This document shows positions 43,216-53,522 of a stretch of 64,000 bases of DNA, piece after piece. Source of the stretch: Clonostachys chloroleuca (lineage: Eukaryota > Ascomycota > Sordariomycetes > Hypocreales > Bionectriaceae); the NCBI GenBank assembly GCA_037952775.1, contig JBANAY010000003.1, positions 16,988,001 to 17,052,000 of the forward strand, written 5' to 3'. The notes under the pieces are model-generated. The model was not told the origin of the DNA, made no database searches, and was given only the letters and a program-made list of their open reading frames with translations. A program made the translations under genes and the position numbers. Position 1 is the first letter of the stretch. The number at the start of each line of letters is the position of its first letter.

Positions 43216-44780
43216 ATGAAGATTCGGGTGCTGAGTTTACCTGGGTTGTATTCAGCAAATGCCGGAAAGACGGCGCTGTGATTCTGTCTTTGCTGGCTAG
43301 GAGCCTTTCTTTGAACTGGAGTTTGGAGTGGTCAAAAAGGGAGTATTCTGCTTCCTCATGAACATACAAGTAATATGAAAGATGACGATTTAGCATGTAT
43401 CCTTTCAATCTTAGCTATAATAGCGTGAACAGGTACTCAGGAGGTCTTGCAAGGGAAGCGGCGTGCACCCAATGTATGCACATCCATAGTCAGATGATGA
43501 ATCCCCTAACCGGTCAACAGACGTATTGATAGATGTGCAGATACTGTATAGATAAAGCAAGTACTTAATGGGCCAACCGTTGGTTACTATTGGATAGTGA
43601 ACTTGATGCGGCCGCGTTTTGGGCCGTTGGATTGTATCACAGGTTCTCCAGCTGGGTGACACAGAGCGCGAAGGTGCATCGTGTCGCCGGACATCTGCTC
43701 GCGGTTCGATCCAAAGTACTAAACTTATTAATAGAACTCCAGGCCGGGCATCAAGTTGAATGAAGTGGGCGTGTAAACACTTTAGGTTCGGCGTCAAGCA
43801 GCATGAACCAATAGGCTCATTAGTCACGATGAGACCAACAGCATCTGCTCAGAACTCATAAATGATATTGTGTGCGTTAGACAGACAGAGTCTAAATCTG
43901 CAGGCAAATATCTATGGAAAAGTAGGCTGTGCTCGCCATGGCGGCGATATAAATGAACTTTGTGCCGGTGTGAGAGTGAGGGTGAGGGGAATCGGGTGAG
44001 ACTGCTGGGATTAAGCGCCCGCCCCCAAAGCTCACGAGTTTAGTCCCTCTGTTCTGTATTTTTCTGCAACTTGTGCCCGGTGTCTGATGCTTGCACTATT
44101 AAGCGCCCGCTGAGCATCCAGCCTGTGATTGGGCGTCTCGTGCATTGTTTCGGAGTCTGGCTACGTATCAGACTGTGTAGTGTCCAGCTGGCGCCCGAAC
44201 CCTTGCATCTGACTTGATCATATGTATGGAAGCAGACTGTGACACGGCATGCAGGCACAATGTATCCACACTGCATCGGAAGCGCTATGAAGCCTCCTAG
44301 TTTCATGGCTGGACGGCTGGTTGCCTGACACGCGACCACAGGCCGAACCGGTAGACTAATGCGATGCCGCCGGGCTGCGTATGGCTTAATTGTTGACCTC
44401 TCACTGGGCAGGCCGTCCTTGGCACACCCCCTTCCTCCCTCACCTTTCTCATGCCGGGATGGAGGTGTGGATATGTGAATGACTGGATTGACGGGATGCC
44501 TCTGCTTCGCCTTCTTCTCCAGCCTTACGGGACCAACTGTCTTAATTCGTTTACTTCTTTCCCTTGACATTATGCTACTGATGTTTCTTTGCTTCTTTTC
44601 CTTCTAATTCTCCTTCCTGTTTCTCTTTCTGATCATTTCCCATTCGACAATAGGTATCTGGCATACTTTGTTTCTTCTACCTGTTCGTCTTGTTTCACTT
44701 CTGATTCTAGCCCTCCGAGCCAGCCTCTGATGGCCCTTCCATAGCTGGTCTATGTTCTTTGAGATTGTGTCTGGCCCAAC
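43216..44780. other. Intergenic region POM34 / protein C
   Basis: 1.56 kb with no supported gene. Overlapping frames at 43411-43827 and 44040-44570 (minus) have no domain. A GGTTCGATCC at about 43690 resembles a box B but no tRNA folds around it. The final 200 bp are pyrimidine-rich, as expected upstream of protein C. Confidence 0.4.
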
Positions 44781-46353
44781 ATGACCACTTCTCCTTTAAA
44801 TGTGTCGATAACAGGCGTTATTATTTTCCTTTTTCTGTTCGTTCGCCCTGCAGCTTCTCTTCAAGTTACCGCTGGCTCTCCATGTGCCTCGAGCTGTGTT
44901 GGCGCACCTCATCTAAGCCCAAGCTCTTCATATGGCCTCGCCTGCAAGGACCAGGATTTCGTTGGCAAATACAACGGCCAGTTATTCCAGTCTTGCCTCA
45001 CCTGCCTGCAGGAGAGTTCCTTCTCCAAGGGTGACGAAACCGATCAGCAGTGGTTTCTTTGTAAGTGACATGCCGCCTATTCAATAATATGCGAGCTTAC
45101 CGAATACCCAGACCATCTTCGATATATTTTCGATTCCTGCCTTTTTGATCATCTCGATGGCCAAGCAGAGACTTTAGGTTCTTGCATGGAGGATAGTTAC
45201 TGCGAGGGACTCGACGTTGTCTTGAAGTCGGGCACCAGTGATCCAACGAGCAAAAGCCCAGATGGCTACTGTGCTGTGGACGGATCTACTGATCTTTCAC
45301 ATTCGGTCGAGACCTGCCTTCGGTGTGTCCAGTCGAGCGGCTCGCACAAGTACCTTTCAAACTGTAAGTTTGGACAGTTCTCGTCCATCCCGTTGCAGTC
45401 TTGTTCCCTTGGCTCACTCAAATCTACAAATAGTTCTCGTGGCTATCAAGACCGGCTGTGAGAACCAGCCGTCTCCCGGGAGCCTTCTCGGTCTCAGTGA
45501 AAGCGTGTTCAGCAAAGCACTCATCCAGGACGCCAGCCAATCCGATAAAGGCAAACTCAAGCCCGCTGCCATTGCCGGCATCGTCATCGGCATCGTAGCT
45601 TTCCTCCTTCTGGTCTCCGGCTGCATCTTCTTCTTCATGCGCAGGCGCCAGAGATCACCACCTCACAGCCGGTCATCACTCCTCTCCTTCCGTTGCCAGA
45701 CCCGCGTCACTCCACGCACCCCACGGTTCCCCCGCGAGCTCGCAGCCACGCAGAGGGAGATGGTCGAGCATCATCAGGGGGAATACATCGATCCCGGAGC
45801 TGCTCTCAACTCGAACCCCGTCACCGCCCAGTGGCACGCCCCCTCCAATTGGTACACGACTCCCACCTCGAGCACAACAGCCCTGGTCTCGCCGCCCCCG
45901 ACGGCCCATTTCACCTCCAGCCTCACACGCTCGCCCGAGCAGGAGCCACCTCACTCCCGGTCCGGCTCCTCCTCCATCTCCTCTATCTCCGTCTCCTCCA
46001 CGGCCCCTCTCATCCGTGCCCGGACAGACTCGGCCGAGCCCCCTGAGTACTCAAGCATGGACGGCCACCCTCCCACCGGCTTCGTCCCTGGGCTCGCCAT
46101 CTCGACACCGGGTGACACCGCCCTGTACACCGGACAAAAGGTCGTCCAGAAGTCCCTCTACAATACTCAGAGGGGCTACTCCTACCAGCCTTGGGGTCCG
46201 CGCCGCGGATGGTCCAGAGATGCAGCACCCGCGGCGGAGACTCGGCCTGCCGGCGACGACTTGGACGAGGAGAAGTCCAGCCCGGTCGTGCTGCCCTCCG
46301 AGTTCAGCCCCTTCCAGGTTTCGCAGCCACCACCGCCAGCTTGGCGACCTTGA
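44781..46353 (+). CDS. Cysteine-rich type I membrane protein, family member C
   Basis: Predicted 483 residues from exons 44781-45060, 45112-45363 and 45434-46353; total 1452 nt, divisible by three. Introns are 51 and 70 nt, both with GTAAGT donors. A signal peptide lies within about residues 1-26. Ectodomain cysteines number 12 and follow the same order as in A and B (PCASSC, LAC, SCLTC, SC, SC, YC, YC, TCLRC, GC). The membrane helix at about 222-246 (AAIAGIVIGIVAFLLLVSGC) is followed by MRRRQR and a long Ser/Pro/Thr-rich cytoplasmic tail. The introns split the Tyr codon of FLYHLRY and the Phe codon of YLSNF in phase 1, identical to B. The tail shares no clear sequence with A or B, so the family is held together by the ectodomain and gene structure. 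Function is unknown. Confidence 0.87.
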
Positions 46354-46935
46354 GTTAGAATAGAGATATATCAGGGGCATAGGTTTCGGATTGTTTGGGA
46401 GCCTGTCTTATAGAACAGGCATTGTTTGTAATTTCGAGTTAATGATACCACATTTTCAAAGGCTTCATGACATGCTTCACTCTTGCGAAAGGTGCGTAGA
46501 TTGGACGGTTGTACACGTTGACCGTGCTTCGTATTGTTCTATCCACATTTCTTTCGTGTAAATCCCTTATCCATGCTTATGCTACTCCATGCTGAAACAA
46601 AAGGAAAATCAAGCCTGATCCTATAGTGGCAATACAAAAATCGCTTGAAGAGCAAGGAATCGAACCAAAAAAAAACAAGTTATAACAAACCCTGTCAAGA
46701 AGACGGGGCTGTTGAAGGGTATCTTTTTTGTTGTTGTACCGATTTCTACTACCCCAAAACCCAGTGATATTAAGGGCCTGATAAAGACCCAAGGATAGTG
46801 AGGCAGGACTCTGTCGTATATATCTCCTTCTAGTTCCATCTTTGAACCTCCTCCATCGTATTATAATACGTCTCCATTTTGACGTCTACCTCCCGTTCTG
46901 GGAAATGCGAGCCGTTGTGTTCAAACATTTTCGAT
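46354..46935. other. Convergent 3' region protein C / SAC3
   Basis: 580 bp between convergent genes. AT-rich, no supported gene. Confidence 0.4.
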
Positions 46936-49900
46936 TTAAAACCTTTCCTGCCATGGCGTAGTCCCTCTGCTGTTGATTTCGCTTTGGAGTTGCTCGCTTA
47001 AATCGTCCCCCATCATATCATCAAGCATAGCCTTAAGCTCCTGGTGCTGGCTTCTGACCTTGCTTGCGATATCGACCAGATCACTCACAGTCCGCTTATG
47101 CGGCCGCGATTGCTTAGCATCTGGTATTGACAGCTCGCCGTCGTCATTGAATGATCTTTTTCTCTTAATGTGGCTAATCTCATGGTCGGCCTGAGGGGTT
47201 GTCGGGGTGGGGTGGCCAGAGGCTTGGCTTGCAGAAGTCGGGTCATTGTGATTTGGCGTGCTATATGATGAAGCTCTGGGTCGTGAAATAGAAGATGCGT
47301 GGGCCCTTGACACATTGAATGCTGACTGGTTGTAGGATGATGCCCGGGCACCTGTCCAGAACTTCTTGCCACTAGCCAAGACCTCATCGGCAATCGACTC
47401 GGGCAAGACAGAGCCATCGGGCATCTGGACAAATCCCATCGCTTTAAGTCGCCACCGCTCCGAAACCCTACTAACGTGTTTGGGCGGTGTTGGGCTTGCG
47501 CTGCTCCTAACCGAGGAGCTGGGCAGCGAGCGGCGGAATCCAGCAGGTTGGATACCGAGTAATTGTTCGCGAAGGGCCCTGGACTTTGCTCCTTCTTTAA
47601 CTCCGACTTTCGATGGCGATAGTCTTGCTGGTTTTTCGAAAACAGCATCGGACCCAGGGCTGTCGTGTCGCACGATCCTGGCCGCTGCCTCCCGTTCGTT
47701 TGTCACTCCCGAGAGGACCCCGGAAGATAACAGGTTTTCCTCTTCACGAGCTCTGCTAACGCGACGCCTCTTGACCACACTCAGCAGTTCGGCGGCATGA
47801 TCAACATCAGGCTTACGAGCCAATTCCTTCTTTTCCTTGATTGCTTTCCGCTCCTCCTCCAACTTTGCTTCTCTCTCGGCTTCTTTTTGAGCCTCCCAAT
47901 ACTCTCGCATCTGTTCTCGTCCGCTCCGGAGAAGGAAGCGTTGTCTCTTGCTACGAGCGTTTCTCTTCCACCTGTAGAAAAACTTTAGCCGCAGGTTGTA
48001 AATACGCCAGCGATCCGCCTCAGCGTTTGCTGCTTCCTCCTCTTCTCGCCGTTTCTGTTCTTCTTTCTCTTTGGTAAATGTATCAAAGACCTCTCTCACA
48101 AGATCCTCCACAACAAAGGTCTGAAATTCTTCGAGAAGACCTTTGTCACCCAACACAAACCATTTGGTGAAATCTCCCATCAAGTCCCTTGGAGGCGGTG
48201 GAGGGAAAGCAGGCTTCAAAGGAGGGGCGGCTGTCAAGGTCTGTTGTGGCGCAGATGCAGTTCCTAGCAGCGATTTAGCTACGTCTGATGAGCCAGATAA
48301 GGCACTGCCAGCGTCAATAGCTGGTTTAGGAATGTCTGCTGTCTGTGTTGTCTCAGGTTTTGCCGCCTGCAGAGAAGGAAATAGATCTCCCTTCTGACTT
48401 GGGATTTCAGGTTTATGCTCCGAGATGGTAGATAGGGGTCTCTGGCTAGCATCATCCGTAGGTTTGAAATTAAGACCAGAAGATTTAAGTAGAGGTGATG
48501 ATGGCTTTTGGCCAACTGATGGCGGAAGCAAACCGCTTGCAGGAACTAATGATGCAGGCGTGGATTGAATCGAGGTACCTGAGGCTAATTGCCCACCCGA
48601 TAGGGTACTTGGTACAGATCCTGGGACTGAGGCAGGTGACCCTGTTTTCACCTCTGATAACGGGGTGGCAGTACTTGATGGTGCGAGGGGGTTTTGAACT
48701 GATGGCGCTGGGAACTTTGGCGGTGATGAATTAGCAGGAGGTTGTGCCTGTATAGCATTGGCGAATGGATTGGACGCCGGTGTTCCAGACGCTGTTGCAG
48801 GTTGTGAAACCCCAGTCGCTACTGGATGTGTACCTGCGATACCTGTGGGGGCTGAAGACGGCTGAAAAGCGCTGGCAAAGGGGTTGAACAATGGCTTCGT
48901 GTCTGATGGTTTTGAAGGAGCAAACACGTTAGCTGCTGGAGGCTGTGTTTTGGGAAAGCTGAATCCTGGTGCTGGCTGGGATGGTGCCGGAAATCCTGCA
49001 AGCAGATTAGCAAAAACTGACGTGGCATATAGTTCAATACCTCAAATGGGTTGAAATCCTCGACTCAGCAAGCTACCAATATCACCCAGAGATCAAAAGT
49101 ATATGGTGCCGAACAAGTAGCGTCTTTGAGGCCAGATTCTTACCTGTAAATCCAACCCCGGTGGACAAAGAGCTGGCGGCCTGTGCTGGTGCTTGGAAAA
49201 TGGACGGGGCAGTCGGTGGTGGAAAGCCATTGGAAATAGCAGGTTTGATCGAATTGGTCGTGTTGATTGGTGGTTGAGAGTCAGTAAGAGCTGGGTTGGT
49301 TCGAAGGCCATTTGCTCCAGAAGCATGGCCGCTGGGGAATATTGTATTATGAATGACGTTTGGGAGAGTGTGTGAGCCTCGCTTCTGCTCAACAAGTTTC
49401 CGAGAGTATTGATGCTGTAATCGAATGTGAGGAACTTGCTGCCTGGGCTTGAGCAGAATCCGTCGCCGCCCGGCATCATTCGGAGCCTCTGGATCTGCTT
49501 CGAATTCCAGTCCATGGGCTTCCGCGAACTCGATCGCCTCATCGATGGTATCGAATCGGAGAAAGCGGTTCAGAGCTTCGGCGTTTACATCTTTCGTCTC
49601 GTCTTTGGGCCTAGCCAACGCCCTTACAACGGCGATGAGCATAGAGCGGCGAAGAGAAGCGAAATGACACTCGGCAAAACAAGCCATGGTGTAAGACACC
49701 GCCTGGTCCTCTACTATCCGGAAGTAGGAGTGCAGAGGACCACCTGCGGCCAGCGCAGGGGCAGGCTTTAGCGGGCCATGGAAATCTTTGGTGTTCTGCA
49801 GAGCTTCCACGAGCGAAACTGCTGTACGAACCTCATCCGAGTTCTTCCAATGGTGTGGGCTCCACTGCCTCTGTAAAACTTCCATGATATTTGGATCATG

Positions 49901-51156
49901 GGCATGGAAAACAAGGTAGTAGGCTCGAAACTCTGATTCATTCTCGCATGCGATCCCCTGCTCATTGCAATCGTCGTAAAGGTCACGGAGTGACAAGAGA
50001 GCCTTTCCAAGCTGCTCAAGCTCCTGTTGTTCAACAAAGTCTTCAGGTTTTTTGCCAGCCTGAGAGAGTAGATGAAGTGCTGTGACGTGAAATCGTGCGA
50101 TGTTTTCCAGGACATATACTTGAGTTTTAAGCTCGTCAGGCGACAAGGAAGAAAAGAAGGCAAAATCACGGCGAATAGCTCTCGTGCGGTCCCACAAGAA
50201 TCCGTGAAGTCCAGGCAAGCTTTTGTCGTTTTTCAGGAGGTCATCGATCAAGTAGTCCAGGGTTCGCCGCAATGCAGGTACGGAACGTACATCCATTGGC
50301 AACGGTGCCTCTTGGCCAGCAGCCGAGCGGGCCAATTTCTTGACCATTCTTTGGGTAGCGGCGACATTGTCCTTTGGGTCCTTCTCAGGGCCGAGCACAT
50401 CAAGCTCGGTAATACGTTGGATCTTTTCGTATTCAGGACACATGTCTTCGCAAATGCCACGAAAGACGATAGCATCTTCCAGAGTTCTCCGCTTCGTCGG
50501 GTCGTCGATTAAGCCAGCCTTGGTCAATGACGCGCGTACTTTTGTGCGATAGCCCTCGTACCGCTCTCTAAACTTGGCCATGGCAGACTTATTCCGAGGA
50601 TCGCCTGGACGCGATGGCCAGTTTGGTGGGCTAATCCCATCGCTGTGCAGTTGGGTGTACACTTTCTTCGCATGCGGATCGGATGTGTTTGGGACCTTTG
50701 GCGGCTCGGTGGTGCCTTCAATCTCGTTGGATGCCTGGCTGGAGGAGGAGCTCGGTCGGGATCCGTCAGTAGCATTGCCTGCGACAGAACCGTTCTCATG
50801 CCGGGGCTTTCGAGTCTGAAACTTCTTTGCGCCCGCGTTGCCGTTGGGCAGGAAATTTTTCGGCGCAGATTTCTGATTGCCATCGCGGCGCTTTCGCTTG
50901 CTGGCGTCGCTGTCGCTCACCGCGGCATCTTTGTCGCGAGATTGCTTGCCGCCTTTGCGCTTCGATCCCTGGTTGTCGCTCTGGTCTGTTAGCCCCCCTT
51001 TCGCTTGCCGTTCTGCTTTTCTCGTGCCGAGTCGCCTGCACCACCAAAACCAAATGGGTTGAGTTCGTTTTTGCCAGGCTTCGCCGCAGCAGCAGCAAAG
51101 GGATTGCTAACTGCTGGCTGGCTCTGCGCCGACTGGGAGAAAGGGTTGCTGATCAT
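46936..51156 (-). CDS. SAC3: Sac3/GANP mRNA-export (TREX-2) scaffold, N-terminus out of frame
   Basis: Scaffold of the TREX-2 complex linking transcription to mRNA export at the nuclear pore. The main coding exons are 50985 or further upstream to 49144, and 48995-46936, joined by a 148-nt intron (GTAAGA...TTGCAG) inside VGFTGFPAPSQ. The SAC3/GANP domain includes FRGICEDMCPEYEKIQRI, ALRRTLDYLIDDLLKN and FLWDRTRAIRRDFAFFS. The second exon encodes NPFA repeats (LFNPFASAF, SNPFANAIQ) and a charged helical region (KRNARSKRQRFLLRSGREQM). The frame has no ATG before the conserved domain until residue MAKFRERY. The best start is ATG 51156 (MISNPFSQSAQSQPAVSN) in another frame, reaching NGKRKGG. The frames are reconciled either by one missing base in a six-G run (50993-50998) or by a weak 56-nt intron (50986-51041, donor GTGCAG). 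Length is then 1357 or 1338 residues. Confidence 0.88.
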
Positions 51157-51588
51157 TTGGCCGATGATGCAACAGACGTCGCACTCATCCAAGAGATCGT
51201 TTGTACATTAGGAGAAGGAAATAGGTGTTCGAATGATTCGGTCGTGTTCGAGGGGCGACGGAGAGTTAGGCGAGGACGCGAAGTAAAAAGTGAAGTTGTT
51301 GAATGGAATCACGTTTCACCGGCATTCAAGAAGCTAGCTTATTGTTGCTCCATCCATCAATAGCTTGAACGGATCCCAACCCCCGGTGGGTCTACAGTCA
51401 ACCATTGTCCTTGTGCATCACGTGATGATCCGACCACCCCCAAATATACTCACCGTGATTCTCATCATCCTGTGCGTTCATGCGTCTGAATGCGAGTGTC
51501 AAGTGGGACACACTTCTTTCGTTATCTTACTGTCATTCATTGTCATTCAATATTTTATCCTATTTTGTATTTACTATTGTGTCTCATC
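51157..51588. other. SAC3 promoter / LTV1 3' region
   Basis: 430 bp between two genes on the same strand. No additional gene seen. Confidence 0.4.
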
Positions 51589-52899
51589 TCACCCGCGGCC
51601 ACGGATCCGGGGAGGTCCCAATCCCGACCGAATCTCATCGAGCTGTTCTAGCCCTGTTTGTGCCTTGGTCTTTTTAGATGTTCGCTTTCCGGGTTTTGTA
51701 AAGTTCCCTAAGAAGTCGTCCATAATCCCTTCAAAGTCCCCACGGACAGGCCCTGTGACACTAGAAGCCGTCGATACAGCGGACATTGAGGCCATGTCAT
51801 CCATATCCTCGTTGTATTGTTCCTCAATCTTGTCGAATCTTGAGTCCAGTAGAGTCAATTGGTCAGTGCGCATGAGCGAAGAGGATGTCATTGAATAACT
51901 TGAGTTGTCCGTCAAGGCACCTTTCCGCTTCTTGCGACGGCCGCCGTTTGTCGTGGTTGTCCATTGGGATTGCAATTCAGAGGGGGCAGCTGGAGCTCGC
52001 CCACTCTTCTGCTCCTTCTTGAACTGCTTGAAGTCTTCCATCCAGTCCTGGGAGGGTCCCTGCTCGGGCTGTGCCTCGACCTTGACGAGATTCGGCACCT
52101 CGTCCTTGAATTCTTTAGTTGGTTTTGCTGTGTCGTCAGATTCCCACCCCTCATCATCATCTTCATAATTTCCATTGTGTTGTGAGTCTTCGAACTCGTA
52201 ATCATCCAATTCATTCCCGTCGCTGGTCAGCTCCTTGAATATGTCATCGTCGTCCTCGACGTAAGCATCATCCTCCAGTGCTTCAAGCGCCTCTCGCAAA
52301 CGGGGGTCCATATCAGGTTGGAAACCAGCGATGGAGTCCGGAACACTCTGTTGGGCCTGATATGTTAACCTTGTGAGGTTTTTAGAGGGCAACAGCTCAT
52401 CATCCAAATCGACCCCAGACTTGCCATCCAGACTCATGTCTCTTAGCGCCTCATCTAACGATTGCTTCTGCTTCTTCTTGCCCTTGTTTCCCGTCGCGTC
52501 AGCCTCAACAAAGACGACTTGTCCTCCCGACCCGGAGTTGAGATCTCTCAAGTGTTGCATGTAGTCATATTCTGTGTCGTCGAAGTAAACGCCATAACTG
52601 GCTGCTTCACCTTCGTTGTCGCGAATGTGCTGCGCATCCGAACCCAGCTCGGAAGCGAGATCATCGAGATGTTTGATTTGCGATGCGCCAGTTTTCTTCT
52701 GCGACGACGTTTGCGTAGGGTTCAACACCATGGAGGGTGCATCTTCATCGTGGATAAGAGGATCATTTTGCGGCCGGTGCACCAGCGTAAAATGCTGCGC
52801 CGTCTTCTTGTCGCTACAATCCAGAGTTAGTCATGTGGATTTGGAGACGGCTTCTTCACAATATCGCAGTCTTTCTTACATCCACTTGCCTCGAGCCAT
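51589..52899 (-). CDS. LTV1: Low-temperature viability protein Ltv1 (40S assembly factor)
   Basis: Ltv1 binds pre-40S ribosomes with Enp1 and Rps3 and is needed for late 40S maturation and export. Exon 1 is only 20 nt (52899-52880, MARGKW plus two bases). The 66-nt intron (GTAAGA, branch CTAAC, acceptor TGTAG) joins it to 52813-51589; total 1245 nt, giving 414 residues. The N-terminal block KWIDKKTAQHFTLVHRPQND is the Ltv1 signature and DDTEYDYMQHLRDLNS follows. The middle is acidic and the C-terminal part has FDKIEEQYNEDMDD and DFEGIMDDFLGNF. The tiny first exon is easily missed but is required for the conserved start. Confidence 0.92.
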
Positions 52900-53522
52900 C
52901 TTGGGAACTGTATGGTGCCACCTCGAGTAAAGCCGGTAACTTGGGTATTTCTAATCGTTGGTTGGAATTTGGCAGATAAACCATCAAGGCAGCACATGAA
53001 AAAAAAGTTGGCGGGGCTCAACCCACCCAAAATTCATGGCGGGGCTCGATCAGCCATCGATAAGCCTATCGGCCATTGGTCTAAAGTGGCTCCCGCCTAC
53101 TCAACTCCAAGTATACTCACAGCTACACAATCTTCATTTTCCTTGTTGTCGACACCAGTCCTGTTAGATTTTTTTAAAAACTAAAAATCATTATTTTGTT
53201 TTTCAATTTCACAATGTTCGTAGTTTGCTTCCGTATTGGGCCAGCATACCACCGGTTCCTTCCTCCTCTCTTATGAATGCCTGCCTTTCTTCCTCCTCTA
53301 ACATGTATAAATCCTCCACCAACTTGTGATGCTCTTCGTGAACACTCTTCCCTTTTCTTAACCACAACTTCCAGTTCCTTCCTTGCATCTCTAACTCTCA
53401 GTAAAACCTTTCTCCCTTTGCTAAGCTAAGAACCTTCTCCAACCAAGCATTTCCCCTCCACATCGAACCGTCCAACTTTGGTGCTGGTGAGAGATCATAA
53501 TCTACCCACCTCTTTTCCAAAA
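52900..53522. other. Divergent promoter region LTV1 / F-box-like gene
   Basis: 620 bp with pyrimidine-rich stretches approaching 53500. No gene recognised. Confidence 0.4.

Noticed and set aside
43680..43710. GGTTCGATCC as box B of a tRNA
   Set aside because: No anticodon arm or acceptor stem can be formed around it.
2980..46353. Labelling the three cysteine-rich proteins as LPXTG (sortase) proteins
   Set aside because: Eukaryotic membrane anchors with basic cytoplasmic tails; no sortase system exists in fungi and no LPXTG is followed by a terminal helix here.
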